Positions 42,842 through 55,477 of a stretch of DNA of 64,000 nt are shown piece by piece. The translations under genes were made by a program, and so were the position numbers. Source of the stretch: Tethya wilhelma (Eukaryota > Porifera > Demospongiae > Tethyida > Tethyidae); the NCBI GenBank assembly GCA_964030475.1, contig CAXIPT010000003.1, positions 867,023 through 931,022 of the forward strand, given 5' to 3'. Numbering within the stretch: position 1 is the first letter of the stretch; each line of letters opens with the position of its first letter. Under the pieces are notes generated by a model. The model did not search any database. It was not told the origin of the DNA and saw only the letters and a list, made by a program, of their open reading frames with translations.

Positions 42842-45800
42842 CTGTGTGACTTGAGATTTCAGTTCCTGCTCCTCACTGATATGTGACTCTATCTCCTTCA
42901 TCTTCTCTTCCTCACCTCTCTTCAAAGAAGACAACTCGACCTGAACTTGAATCAACTCCTCTTGCTGCAAACAAATAGATGCATGAACAAACAACAGAAT
43001 GTGACAACAAATTTGAAAGAAAACTAAAGGTATATCCCCTCCCCCCCTTCCCTCCCCACACACACTCACACACACATTCAAAGCAATCAATATACGTTAT
43101 CTTACCACAGCTCGTTCTTTCTCATTGAGTTCCACAATCCCGCTAGCAAACTCCATCCTAAGCCCACTTGTACTACCTCCATCATTATTTCCACTTTCAA
43201 TTTTAGCCTTCTTAGCTTTGGAAGCAAGCTCACTATCCCCACTAAAACTTGAACACTTTCTTTTAACTCCACTACTGCTGTTAGTCTTTGCAGGCAACAC
43301 ATCTGTGGAATCGTGTAAGCTTCTCAGCGACGTAGCATCTTCTTTCTCACTCTCAACAGAACCAGAGCAGGCATCAGAAACACTAAATTCATTGTCAAAA
43401 GAAACAGGACCAGAGGCAGACACTGGTGACAGCGATCCTCGAGTTGTATCCGACTCTTGTAGCTTCATTTCGTGAGGATCGCTAAGTCTAGGCGGAGCTC
43501 CAGCCATGTCACCAAAGAAGATGACATTATCATCGTCTTTTGAAGTGGAAGATGTTGTCTCTGTATTTTTTGTATAGTTTTGATCAGTTTCAATTGATGA
43601 TTGGCCACTTTTGAAACGGTTCATGAGTTTGAGATGTTCGGAACACAATCTACAGGGGAGGGCGGGGAGAAATCAAACGATAATGCGTGGTATTGTTAAC
43701 ATTAACCTTAATTTATGTAATAATTATACCTTTCTTTATCCACAGTTTTAGTACAGTTTGACCAACTGCAAGTGTTGTCTTCAGGGTGAGTTGAAGGGGT
43801 GGAGGTTACAGACACACGTACCATGTCTTTACTTCCCTGTGTGACACTGGAACTTTCACTACAGAATTATGACAGAAAATAACCACATTTCAAACATGAA
43901 TAGTTAGAATTCAAACATGAGTAGTTTATAACTCAAACATGACCAGTTGTAACTCAAACATGAATAGGACATGAACAGTTATAACTCAAACATGAACAGT
44001 TATAACTCAAACATGAACAGTTATAACTCAAACAAGAATAGTTTATAATTCAAACATGACCAGTTATAACTCAAACATGAGTAGTTTATAACTCAAACAT
44101 GACCAGTCATAACTCAAACATGACCAGTTATAACTCAAACATGACCAGTTATAACTCAAAAGCTCAAACATGATCAGCTATTACTAACCTTTGCTTCGGA
44201 GTGCTAACAGCTACAATAGAAGGATTCACAGGAGCACCAGCTGACTAAATTGTGAATGAGCATACAATATATACACGCTCACAACTGTATATAGCTTTGT
44301 TTTGAACCTGTACTTCAACTTACTGGGTTGACAATATCTCCACTAGTTGCTTGCTTCTCTCTAGCAGTCAAACTAGAAGATGGCAAGGTAGAACTCTGTT
44401 CCCTTCTTGTCACTGTAATGCTATCTTCAGCTCTCTTTCTCCCAGACGTCTTTTGAAGCATCTCTTCCACTCCACGAAATATAGACTGTAGTTGAATTTC
44501 AGTATCTTCATCAGAACTTATATTTCTTTCAATGCTGACATCAGCATTCACCTGAGCTACCTTACTGGTATTTCTATTTGCTACGGTAGTGTTATTATCT
44601 GATGATTGTAGGGGCAGTGAATCACTCGCTGCTGCTGTGAGATGGCGAACAGGTTCAGCTTGTTTAGACTTGTTACTTTTCTTCGGAACTTTGCTATTTT
44701 GATGAGTGGGATTGGAAGAGGGAGTGCTACTAGCATTGGAACGTGGTGGTGTCCTTTTCGTTTCTCGTCTAACCAGTGAGGACGAAGAAAAATTGCCAGT
44801 CAGAGTATTTTTCATCAAGCTAGTAAAATTTTGATCACCCATTTGTTCTTTTAATTTTGCTAAAGTAGCTATCACTTCTACAGACTTGGTTATACGGCTC
44901 TCCTGGTTGGCATTTGTAGGACTAGTATGACCCACGCCAACTTTATTTCCTTGAGGAGAACCATTTTTCGATAGAAGCTGTTGAGATTTACCCACTGAGG
45001 CAGACTTGTTGACTCTACTGTTATTGCTAGCAGCAGATTTGGTAGCTCCAGCCAAACTGCTGCTGTTAACTGGGGTGAGCTGGTCAGAACTTTTGGTTTT
45101 CTGAGATTTGGTCACAGTGACAGGACGTTTCATGGTGCTGTTGGAAGACGCACCGGTGTTGGTATTACTAACAGAGTTAGTTTTAGCACCAGAAGTGACA
45201 AAATGAGGAATGGTAGCTGTTGCATTTCCTGCGTTAGTCTGAAGAGGTGGATTTGAAGCTTTCTTAGGAGAAACAAAGTTTGAAGTATTGTCACTGCGAG
45301 AGCTTGTGTGCGATTTTTCAGTAACACCATCTTGACCACCAAGAGCAGCTACTTGGTCTCTATTGCTACCACTAGGTTGTACAGTCACAGTCTTCGAAGT
45401 AGCTGAACTAGCCAAGCTTGAAGACACACTAGCTTGAGGTAGTTTTTCGTAAAGAACAGTAGTTTCTTTTGCACCATCATTTCCGGCACGATCTGTTTGA
45501 TCCTTCCTTCCCAAAACAACAAGAGGTGTAACGATGATGTTAACAGGTCCTTTTAGAGGATTATCAGACGCAGGTGATCCAGAAGCAGCCTGAGAGGTAG
45601 AGTCACTACCAGAGACAGAAGAATCTAGTGATGATAAAGAAGTTTGATCACCTTGTCCATCGTCATCAATCGGAATATAATCTGGAAGGTTTGAAGCGGT
45701 TGATTTCGTACCCTTGGGCTGTTCCGGGGGAACAAACATCGGAGAATTGTCCACTAAGAGTTTTCGTGCAGGTTTAATCTTTCGCGACCTCTTTTCGGGT

Positions 45801-47591
45801 TTCTTTGGAAATGATTCTCTACGTGGATCTGGCTGTTGTGCAACCATTTGTTGCCAAGTATTAATACTTTCAGAAATTTTTTCCGAAATACTGGGTCTCC
45901 TTGGTGGTGCAGAGTTAGGGGTTGGTGTTCTCATGGCTGGTGAGTGCTGAGGGACATTTCTTGAAGAATCAGAAGGCCTCTTTTGTTTGTGAGGATCAGA
46001 AACTTGTACTGAAGAACGGCCTACGTTCGCTGAGGTAGACTGTGTCTGTGTGATAGCTTGCTTTTTGCTAGAGAGCTGAGTAGAGTTAGTTGATGAGTTC
46101 GTTAACGAAGGGGCACCCTTATTCTTCGCTTGAGGTGATACAGCTGCACCTACACCCGGTTTATTACCAGCCTGTGGTCTAGGCTGACTAGAGAGACTAG
46201 CATTAGCTGCCACCTGTATACCCTTTTCTTTTGCCATTGTAGGCTTGTTTTGCTGACTAGTATCTTTAGCTTGTGAGAAAGAAGACATGGCCACAGTAGC
46301 AGAAGTTTGAGCACAGGTCGTAGATTTCACAGAGACAGAAACATTTGACGAAGATGTTGGAGTGTTCCGCAACGAAGCTGAAGATAAGGAGGGTGGCTTG
46401 TTCACAGAGGTCGCTGGTAGGGTCTGTGATTCGGTAATCCTAGGCTTCTTAGCTTTAGGATCAGTCAGAATATCCACCTTTGTTTGAGATTGAGCATCCT
46501 TATTGGTGTGCTTTTTGATGGAAGGAGATGCACTTTGACTAGTAGACGTAAACTTAACACTACCCTTGCTACCATCACCCTCATTTGGTCTCGTCCTATT
46601 AAACTCTGTAGGTGAGGATACACTTTTCGCTTGGTTTGATTGAACTCTGACTTTTGTCGGAGTAGTGGGGGTATGGGATTCACTTCTAGCAGGCGAGGGT
46701 TTGTTGCTATCTACGAACATCTTCAAAGGTTGAGGTCGAGCATTTGGTTTTGTAGAAGGAGCACTTGGTTGACGATGCTGTGAAATGTGAGAAGCTACAG
46801 ATCTTGAAGAAGAAGGGGTACTTGGTTGAAGAGACTGTTGGACACGTGAAGGTACAGGTCTTGCAGGAGAGGGAGTACTTTGGTGAAGAGGTTGTGACAC
46901 TTGAATCCCTGCAGAAGAGGGAGGAGCTAAGCCGGATGCAGGTGGAGTGAGAACACGAATGCCAGAATGAGTTTGTGTCACAACTTGTGGTAATGAGTTT
47001 GAAGCAAGCAACACCTGGACAGGCTGCAAGCTATTCACAGAGACATTGGGACGAGGAACAACTGTGATATTAGGAGGAGGGAGAGCCGACACACTGCGAG
47101 GGCGAGGTGTAGGAATATTGGGAGGGTGAGGTGCAGAGAGATTGTGAAGATGAGCTGCAGAAGGAGGTCTAGACACATTCACGGGAGGTTTAGAGACATT
47201 CCCAGGAGGTCCAGACACATTTTGATGAGGAGCAAAAGGGTGCACAGGTGAAGAAGAAGAAGAAGCTGGGTGAGACATTGAAGATGGTACAAAAGAGGGA
47301 CTGGGTGGGTTTAGAGGCAGGGAAGCAGGAGGAGGATAAACTGGGCTAGAAGGACGAACTGCACTTGGAGAACGAAGTGTATTTTGTGGACGAACTGCAC
47401 TTTGAGGACCAACAGTTACTACACCTACTGGTGGAGCTATAGCTGTAGGTGCAGGGACAAACACCGGATGACTAATAGTAGCTGACGTTGGGAGCAAACT
47501 GCGAGAATTATTTGCAGTACTTTGGTGGACAGTCAGCCGTGGAACAGAAATTGTTGGAGAAATGAGCCGAAGTTGTTCGGGAGTTGGAGAT
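42842..47591 (-). CDS. ZNF106: ZNF106 homologue, N-terminal and central part (5' end not found)
   Basis: Exons with consistent phases: 44324-47591 (about 1,090 codons), 44189-44244, 43730-43858, 43106-43649 and 42842-42964. The large exon is Pro/Ser/Thr/Gln-rich and disordered, with few landmarks (KKPEKRSRKIKPARKLLVDN; SPTPEQLRLISP at its start). The next exons read TCSWSNCTKTVDKERLCSEH, a C-x4-C...C-x2-H zinc-finger-like motif across a splice site, then an acidic Ser-rich region with KRKCSSFSGDSELASKAKKA, and a coiled coil QEELIQVQVELSSLKRGEEE. The first exon(s) lie upstream of 47591; the acceptor ATAG at 47592 shows the ORF is not the start, and the first in-frame TTG at 47497 is not a start codon in an animal. 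Assignment to ZNF106 rests on the WD40-zinc finger end that should follow. Nuclear RNA-processing role inferred from the vertebrate protein. Confidence 0.65.
43880..44175. repeat. 21-bp minisatellite in ZNF106 intron
   Basis: About a dozen units of ATAACTCAAACATGAACAGT with variants (GACCAG, GAGTAGTT). Confidence 0.9.
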
Positions 47592-48926
47592 CTATATTCA
47601 TTGATAATATCAGATGAATTACGCAGGAGTTAAAAAGAATTGTACAAGAATTATGTATCGAGGATTTAATTTTAATGAAAAGACACAGCTGCTACATGAA
47701 CATAAACCTTTCACAATTTATTTTCGAGAATTGAAGAGTCTTGGTTATACACTAAACATTAAAATCATTCTGCTAGGATTTACAGACAAGAAACATCAGA
47801 AAGCCCATGTGACAAGAAACATATGTTTATAACAAAAAGAACATTACAAAAGGGCATTCTACAAACATAGCTATACTTTACCTTCGTACATATATCTGTA
47901 AAACTACAACTGAATGCTCCTCCACTTAACACAATATAATTTATTATAGCCAAAATCAAAAAGGAGATCAAATATCCACTACTTGAGATAAAATTAATAT
48001 TCTACAGTTAAATTAGAAAGGAACCTGACTCAAATTTGTGTACACGTTTAACAAGAAAAAGTAGTACAGAAACAATGAAGGTTATCACCAAATTTGTAAA
48101 CCTAAGTAGCCCTTACATAAAGAACCCTGTCAAGTTGAATATGCTTGCTGCACACGACTAGTCACCAACCGTAGAACACACTGAAAACTTTGGAACTTTA
48201 AATACTTCTAGCTATAAGTGCATCAGTTTGACTCAGCTTTGTATAATATATTATGTGCAAAATACACGGATAAATACACTCTGAAATGGACCGAATCAAG
48301 ATGTCAATCAAGTGGAGTGCACTACTTCCAGAAAGCAGTCAAACAACCCCACTGTGCATGTGGCACCAAGGCTGGTTTATTCCAAGGCTTTTTCTTGCGA
48401 ATACTTACAAAAAATCAAGTATGAACATGCACACACTGTAGCATTATAATGATTTAATCCTACATATGACTGAGCTGAATGGTGTGGTCTATCTGCATGC
48501 AGGTACTACAAAGTATAAACTTACACTTGACCAGGTGCCAGAGCCAGCAGGACTGTGGCACAAGTATGAGATTTTAACTCCTGCTTTTAGAAAAGAAGAA
48601 GAAGAAGAAGAAGAAGAAGAAGAAGAAGGAAAAAAAGGAAGCCATGAATAGACTAGAAGCTAAATTTAAGTATGAATTTACTTGCCTTTATTGTGGGGAA
48701 ATAATTCTTACAGAACTGACAGGAAACGGGGAAATGGCTGCTGTTCGACATGGACCTCACCTTTCTTCTTGAAATAAAACTTTAGTTGTTTTCTGTTTGT
48801 TTGTAAACCAACGCCTGAGTTTTTTTTTTTCAGCCACCCCTTCGTTTTTGTCTGGTTGACCTTTGAACTTTGCTGCGGATTAAATAGAAAAATCTTCAAC
48901 TTTTATGCACACAAAACACAGCGAGT
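47592..48926. other. Region between ZNF106 and GKAP1; missing ZNF106 5' exons may be here
   Basis: Divergent genes flank it, so it should contain both promoters. A plus-strand frame at 48466-48651 encodes a stretch with VYLHAGTTKYKLTLDQVPEP then a Glu run from (GAA)n; I do not recognise it. Two short plus frames at 47614 and 48218 have no support. A TGACCTTTGAACT motif is at 48857-48869, about 60 bp before the GKAP1 start. Confidence 0.45.
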
Positions 48927-49759
48927 ATGGCTCTTTCTTCCACTGGGATTGCAGCTCAAAAGTCGAGATTCGCCATCTTGGACATTGAGTCGGATTCCAA
49001 CGAGAGCGAAGATGAGTGGCAAACGGTGAAAAACACGCACAGCACTGGAGGTCATAAAAGCTCTAAGGGTGGCGGTGGGGGCCAGCATGGCGGTGCTGAT
49101 AGACCAATGTCAAAGAGCGCAAAGAAGAGAGCGAGAAAGAAAAGAAATAGAAACAGCTCCTCTTCTGAAGTAAGTGGTTTTAGTCTGTAAATCATAGTAC
49201 TTTTTGAGTTTCTGCAGTTTCAGCAACTCATCCAGTTTCTCTCATACAAATTTGTGCCCATTAACACTCATTACATCACTCCATTTAGCCATCTATACTT
49301 CTAAGGATGCATTAGCTTCAATACCATGCATTAGCTGTATTGCTCCTGCACTGATATCAGTTTGTATTGCTAATTTAAGGGGCATGGGGATTTCCAGCGC
49401 CATTAATATTGATCATCATTACTCACAGGGGACTGAGAAGAGAACTGAGAACAATAACGAACAGGGTCAACCTCCTAGTGGATCACATGACCCCCAGCAG
49501 CATCAAGCCGAGGGTAAGGAATGGGAGGAGGAGGTTAAGAGAAGAAATGACGAAGCAAGCGACTTGGAGTTTCATCGCCAACTTCAAGTAGGTTGAAAAA
49601 TTCTCCATCTTCCATTTTCAGTTGGCTATCATAGTATGTATGTTCTTTCTCCAAAACTTTTGTATTCTTTTAAGAGTTGATTTGGTGACCTAGGAACCAA
49701 ACTGTAGTGTACGTGTGTTAAGTTGTGGATTTATGAATATGTCTAATGTTATTGCTTTG

Positions 49760-49803
<44 letters not shown>

Positions 49804-51051
49804 CAAGCGTTGATGATGAGTAGACTAGAAGCTGAACAAGAAACAGAGGTATGTACATTACGTCACTTCATTCCTCTAATTATACAAAACTTAAATAACT
49901 TTTTTCTTTACCTCTTCCAGAGACAAAAACAAGAAAGAGCAGCAGAGCAACTTCTCAAACCAGCCAAGACTAGCAAGAAGGGAGTTACTCTTTCACTTCA
50001 ACAGCTCCACAGCTCAACAGGTAGAGTCGGCAAACTTGATCAATGGCCAACAATAAACATTGACATTTTTCACGGCTAGTTTACATGCTTCTAAAAACTG
50101 TTAAATTTCCTGTTGTCACAATTAGTGTGACTACATAAATTATGTGTCTTGTGGTAATAATACAGCTTTAGGTTAACGTAATTTTACACAGTGTATGTTC
50201 TGTGCACTCACACATTCAGGTCCCTTAAGCACCAAACTAACAGTTACTACTAAACCAACAGTTGATCCTATTGCTCAGTTGTGTGATTTAGATGTACGTA
50301 AGTATTGTAGTTCTAAAATCCAATGTTTCCATTCCACATGCAAGTGTACAAAGCTGGATTTCTTATACCTTTTTTTTTTTGTTATTATTTTTTATATTTT
50401 TTTGCTTTAGGATGGGTCAGTCTTTTCTCCTGATCCTGTGCCGTCAGCGTCACATGATTCCTTCTCAAAGTTACATAATCCATCACTTAAGTCACACGAT
50501 CAGTCTGTAAAGTCACACGATCAACCTTCAAAGTCACACGATCTGCCTTTGAAGTCACCTGACTCTCTATTCTTCGATCGTCTTGATGAAGAGGTGAAGA
50601 CGGAGATAAAGAAAGAAAAGAAGAAACCAGAAAGAAAAGTCAATGGACTTTCTAGCTCACCAGTAAGTCACATTCAAATGAAATAAAAGTTACATGCACT
50701 ATTCATTCATCTAAGTTTTATCTGCAAAATATGCAGCTTATAATAGATCTATGATAAAAGTTTCACTTCTACCTTTTGTGAACATTTTACTCTGTGGAAC
50801 TTTCCTTGTGTACGCGATTTAATTGCTCAATAATTATTGGTGAATTTCCAAGTGAAAGACACACAGGCTATTTATTTGTTGCTATGTTGTTTACACATGT
50901 GTTATGGAGGATGCTAGTGAGGCCCCACGGATAGCTCAGCTCCAAGATGAGGTTGAGAAGAGAGATAAGGTCATTGAGAGAGTGATGAGGGAGAACCAGT
51001 CATTAAAGGTCAAAGTTCAAACCCATGTTCCATTCTTGCACTCACACACAT

Positions 51052-51098
<47 letters not shown>

Positions 51099-51647
51099 AA
51101 TCTCTCAAGGAGGTAAAAGGAAGAAACCAGTCTCTTTGTAAGATCATGGGCCAGGGAGAATGTAAGTAATAGTGAGTAGAAATCCATTCTAAAGTTTTAC
51201 CATATTTATCTTACTTATGGACAATCTTTACTGAGCGATTTACTGTCTATCTACTATCATGTTTATGTATACAGTTTCTGATAAAGCTAGTCTTCTTCAG
51301 CAGATTGAAGAGCTATCTTCCACCAAGAATGACTTGACAGAAGAGGTACACATATACGCATACATGCATGTAGTAGTATGGAACTCATTTTGTTTCCTGC
51401 ATTGATATTGTACAAGCTATTTGGTGATGATGTGATATATTCATGGTTTTGTCTGTAGATTGCTTCCCTTCAAGTATCATTAGAACAGGAGAGATCTAAG
51501 AATAAGGCGTTGAAGAATGAATTGACTAAGTTTCAGGTATTATGTTTCCATGTTTTTTATTGTATTATAATCATACATTTTTAAACATTTAATTCATTTG
51601 CATAGAGTGTAAAGGGAACGAAGCCTACTACAAATCCTAAGCATTGA
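48927..51647 (+). CDS. GKAP1: G kinase-anchoring protein 1 homologue, 11 exons, 408 aa
   Basis: Exons: 48927-49169, 49429-49587, 49804-49848, 49921-50020, 50220-50293, 50411-50662, 50910-51008, 51098-51161, 51275-51345, 51459-51536, 51606-51647; phases fit and total 1,227 nt. The N-terminus SRFAILDIESDSNESEDEWQ then KSAKKRARKKRNR resembles vertebrate GKAP1 (ASRFALLQVDS..., KKREKRRKKK). Later WEEEVKRRNDEASDLEFHRQ, FFDRLDEEVKTEIKKEKKKP, and the coiled coil ESLKEVKGRNQSLCKIMGQG, KNDLTEEIASLQVSLEQERS match the vertebrate order. The human protein (366 aa) anchors cGMP-dependent protein kinase and affects insulin signalling; here function is inferred. Exon 6 carries a K(S/H)HD(Q/L)-type repeat. Intron donors are GT; the exon 7 acceptor (TTATGGAG) has a weak polypyrimidine tract. 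Confidence 0.9.
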
Positions 51648-51904
51648 CAAAATTAATAGCAACACAATAAATCCGTTATAATTACATAATTATGTGAGTA
51701 TGCATTTGAAAGTTAATTTACAACACAAATTTCTACTGAGTATGAAATAATATATTAACACAATTGCAAAAAAAAATTAGTAGTCTTAATGCATTAATTT
51801 TTAAATTACTATCTAATAACTATAACTTCAGTATATGCATTGTCATCAAAGAGTTTAAGAATTAAGAACTAGATGCCGCTGTGTTAGGGCTAGGGCTAGG
51901 TTGT

Positions 51905-52220
51905 ACCGATGAGGGTACCGTTGTAGTGGAAGTTACCGTTGTAGGCGAAGTTACCGTTGTAGGTGAAGCTACCGTTGTAGGCGAAGTTACCGTCGAAGTT
52001 ACCGTTGTAGGCGAAGTTACCGTCGAAGTTACCGTTGTAGGCGAAGTTACCGTTGTAGGCGAAGTTACCGTCGAAGTTACCGTTGTAGGCGAAGCTACCG
52101 TTGTAGGCGAAGTTACCGTTGTAGGCGAAGCTACCGTTGTAGGGGAAGTTACCGTTGTAGGCGAAGTTACCGTTGTAGGCGAAGTTACCGTTGTAGGCGA
52201 AGCTACCGTTGTAGGGGAAG
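51905..52220. repeat. 18-bp coding minisatellite (first assembly copy)
   Basis: Units of GTTGTAGGCGAAGTTACC with GTCGAAGTTACC variants. On the minus strand they encode T-V-A/T-S-P-T repeats of the 8-TM protein tail. This copy is the duplicate created by the contig overlap. Confidence 0.9.
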
Positions 52221-52319
52221 GTATATTTATATGTTGATACAGAAAATACATTGCAATTGATAAACAAATAATAAAGCCTAAGAGTGTTCCTCCCATCAGT
52301 CCAGACTTTATCTTTTTGC

Positions 52320-52320
52320 N
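52320..52320. other. Contig join (single n) between overlapping contigs
   Basis: 51097-52319 and 52321-53543 are the same 1,223-nt sequence: both run from GGAATCTCTCAAGGAGGTAA to TTTATCTTTTTGC. The GKAP1 exons 8-11 and the C-terminal part of the 8-TM gene therefore appear twice. The copies at 52322-52870 are not extra genes. Confidence 0.9.
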
Positions 52321-53085
52321 GGAATCTCTCAAGGAGGTAAAAGGAAGAAACCAGTCTCTTTGTAAGATCATGGGCCAGGGAGAATGTAAGTAATAGTGAG
52401 TAGAAATCCATTCTAAAGTTTTACCATATTTATCTTACTTATGGACAATCTTTACTGAGCGATTTACTGTCTATCTACTATCATGTTTATGTATACAGTT
52501 TCTGATAAAGCTAGTCTTCTTCAGCAGATTGAAGAGCTATCTTCCACCAAGAATGACTTGACAGAAGAGGTACACATATACGCATACATGCATGTAGTAG
52601 TATGGAACTCATTTTGTTTCCTGCATTGATATTGTACAAGCTATTTGGTGATGATGTGATATATTCATGGTTTTGTCTGTAGATTGCTTCCCTTCAAGTA
52701 TCATTAGAACAGGAGAGATCTAAGAATAAGGCGTTGAAGAATGAATTGACTAAGTTTCAGGTATTATGTTTCCATGTTTTTTATTGTATTATAATCATAC
52801 ATTTTTAAACATTTAATTCATTTGCATAGAGTGTAAAGGGAACGAAGCCTACTACAAATCCTAAGCATTGACAAAATTAATAGCAACACAATAAATCCGT
52901 TATAATTACATAATTATGTGAGTATGCATTTGAAAGTTAATTTACAACACAAATTTCTACTGAGTATGAAATAATATATTAACACAATTGCAAAAAAAAA
53001 TTAGTAGTCTTAATGCATTAATTTTTAAATTACTATCTAATAACTATAACTTCAGTATATGCATTGTCATCAAAGAGTTTAAGAA

Positions 53086-54653
53086 TTAAGAACTAGATGC
53101 CGCTGTGTTAGGGCTAGGGCTAGGTTGTACCGATGAGGGTACCGTTGTAGTGGAAGTTACCGTTGTAGGCGAAGTTACCGTTGTAGGTGAAGCTACCGTT
53201 GTAGGCGAAGTTACCGTCGAAGTTACCGTTGTAGGCGAAGTTACCGTCGAAGTTACCGTTGTAGGCGAAGTTACCGTTGTAGGCGAAGTTACCGTCGAAG
53301 TTACCGTTGTAGGCGAAGCTACCGTTGTAGGCGAAGTTACCGTTGTAGGCGAAGCTACCGTTGTAGGGGAAGTTACCGTTGTAGGCGAAGTTACCGTTGT
53401 AGGCGAAGTTACCGTTGTAGGCGAAGCTACCGTTGTAGGGGAAGGTATATTTATATGTTGATACAGAAAATACATTGCAATTGATAAACAAATAATAAAG
53501 CCTAAGAGTGTTCCTCCCATCAGTCCAGACTTTATCTTTTTGCAAAGAGTGAGATCCTCGTTGGCATCACAAAAACAACTGATTGGTTCAACATTGTCAC
53601 CGAAAAGGTATAAAACAAGCATAACACACAACCCTATGATAGCAAATGTCATTAAACAGCACTTACAGTTACAACGTTCATTTTCGTTTGTCTCAATGAG
53701 GTCATTTTTGCATCCTTTATTCTCCAGACAGAAATACGCCACAACAAACACGAGCCAAGTTATTATCGATATCACAACACATGCTATACTTCCATACTTG
53801 TCACTGTCAGTGCATTTGCCATCAACTATGATTGATTCGCTCCTCCAGACAGCACCATATAGGGCATCAAAATCCACCATCAATGCTAACATGTGAAGCA
53901 AAAAACTGAAGGCTAAGAAATTTTTTTCTTGCTCTTCCGGGACATCAGGAAAATACTTTGTTATAATTTTTGTCTTTACAAGATGTGTCACTTGGAAGAA
54001 GACAAATGCCAAAAATAAGAGACATTTTCCTGCTGTCGATACTCGTTCAGTACATGTGTCACCACAAGAAAGCTCGTCGTTGAACGTCACAAAAATTGCT
54101 GGAAGATTGTCGCCAAAAATGTACAAGAGTGTACCAGTAATGATAAAAAAGTCGGTTATAATGACACATATACTTTTATAGATTTTTCGTTTAGAATCTT
54201 GTGTATTGGCATCTTTCCATTGTTGTACACTTGCATAAATTTTGATGCTTACAATAGCCACCATAATTGCCAGGCTTGCAAATCCAAATGCTGCAAGAAT
54301 TACAATGGCTCCAATAGCAGCTTTTTTACCGTCAGTACGCGTTTGTAAGGCAATGTAGATCAGGGAGCTTAGGATGTCCATGAATAGAATGAAAGTCTTG
54401 TAACTGAAGTGGTCCAAAGCACCTATAGATATTGTATTATTCAATATATTGTTTGACACAGTGGTGGGCTAAATAACTAAAATAATTATAATAATATTAT
54501 AAACCGTCACTATAACTAAATTTTTATACCTTTCATTGTACTCGAAAACTGTTTACAAGTAGAAGTCTGTTGTTCATTGTTTGAACCTGAAGAAGATTGT
54601 TGAGGAGCATCCATATTCACAGCTGCACCACTAGGATTGTTGTCATTAGCCAT
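53086..54653 (-). CDS. 8-TM protein with mucin-like Thr/Pro tail, paralogue 1, 486 aa
   Basis: Exon 1 is 54530-54653 (MANDNNPSGAAVNMDAPQQS ... STMK) and exon 2 is 53086-54422, joined in phase 1 to give KGALDHFSYKTF. The GTG at 54459 in the same frame is not a start codon in an animal. Eight hydrophobic segments are visible. The third ends in LYIFGDNLPAIFVTF followed by SCGDTC; the seventh ends in LYLFGDNVEPISCFC. The last segment follows KKIKSGLMGGTLLGFI. A tail of about 100 residues of TVTSPT/TVASPT repeats follows the last TM, likely O-glycosylated and extracellular. I do not recognise the family; it has three relatives downstream. Membrane receptor or channel roles are guesses and not supported. 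Confidence 0.75.
53129..53444. repeat. 18-bp coding minisatellite (second assembly copy)
   Basis: Same as 51905-52220, here in the intact gene context. The repeat keeps frames open on both strands, so the plus-strand frame (V/E/G repeats) is a shadow. Confidence 0.9.
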
Positions 54654-54732
54654 GTTTTAGAGCTACTTTGTACTTTTAACTTAGTAGTTGTACCTAATCT
54701 TTTACCTTGCTATGTAAGACTGCATGGGCCCT

Positions 54733-55138
54733 GACTATATTCTATCCTGGCATGCATGCATGCCTAGCATGTGATACTACAATTCTCTTAACTATATAAG
54801 CATTATAGTACAGATAGGTTATCTTCCCATGATAATATAGATCCATTTTGATAATGGTTAACCAAATCCCTATAGCCTTGAGGCTCCCTCCTTGTAAATG
54901 TGAGTGAGTGTGCATGAGTGAGTATGAGTGACCCTTGACTATATTCTATCCTGGCATGCATGCATGCCTAGCATGTGATACTACAATTTTCTTAACTATA
55001 TATAAGCATTATAGTACAGATAGGTTATCTTCCCATGATAATATAGATCCATTTTGATAATGGTTAACCAAATCCCTATAGCCTTGATCGAGGCTCCCTC
55101 CTTGGAAATATTGTGAGTGAGTGTGCATGAGTGAGCAT
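54733..55138 (+). repeat. Tandem duplication of about 205 bp
   Basis: Two units share TATTCTATCCTGGCATGCAT through GCCTTGAGGCTCCCTCCTTG with small differences (an extra CGATCGAG-type insertion in the second). Both end in GTGAGTGAGTGTGCATGAGT. Confidence 0.85.
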
Positions 55139-55195
55139 GAGTGAGTTGTCATACTTTATATCAATGACCTTTTCACAGCTATAGTTTACTGTATT

Positions 55196-55300
55196 ATGCT
55201 TCTAAAAACTGTTAAATTTACTGCTGTCACAACTAGTGTGACTACACATAATTTATGTGTCTTGTGCACTGCTAATCATACAGCTGTAGGTTTACACAGT
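55196..55300 (+). repeat. GKAP1 intron fragment (left boundary of GKAP1 partial duplication)
   Basis: GCTTCTAAAAACTGTTAAAT and CACAACTAGTGTGACTACA match 50089-50140 in GKAP1 intron 4. It marks the left end of the duplicated block, which is then interrupted until 56340. Confidence 0.7.
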
Positions 55301-55477
55301 GTACTATTATTATTATTATTATTATTTGCTTTACAACCACAAAATAGTACACAAAAACAATTGAGATATGCAGTAGGTGACAAGCAGTATCTTGGTAGTA
55401 CATAAGGTGTGGTCGAAGGACTGACACTAATAAAAAGTACAGCCTGGTCCTATAAGCTTAACATTGAATACTATTAC

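Noticed and set aside
43900..44175. CRISPR-like array of 21-bp repeats
   Set aside because: Units are contiguous with no unique spacers, and the locus is an intron of an animal gene: a minisatellite.
47495..47497. TTG at 47497 as ZNF106 start
   Set aside because: Non-ATG start in an animal gene; the open frame continues upstream to an AG acceptor at 47592.
48466..48651. Plus-strand ORF with VYLHAGTTKYKL and a poly-Glu run
   Set aside because: Half of it is a GAA repeat; no conserved domain recognised. Left as part of the intergenic description.
52321..52860. A second set of GKAP1 exons 8-11
   Set aside because: Same 1,223-nt sequence as 51097-52319 on the other side of a single n; treated as an unmerged overlap.
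51881..53461. Plus-strand ORFs made of Val-Thr-Val-Val-Gly-Glu repeats
   Set aside because: Shadow of the minus-strand 18-bp minisatellite encoding the Thr/Pro tail, and present twice because of the contig overlap.
54457..54459. GTG at 54459 as start of 8-TM paralogue 1
   Set aside because: Splice acceptor at 54423 and an upstream ATG exon in matching phase give a better model.
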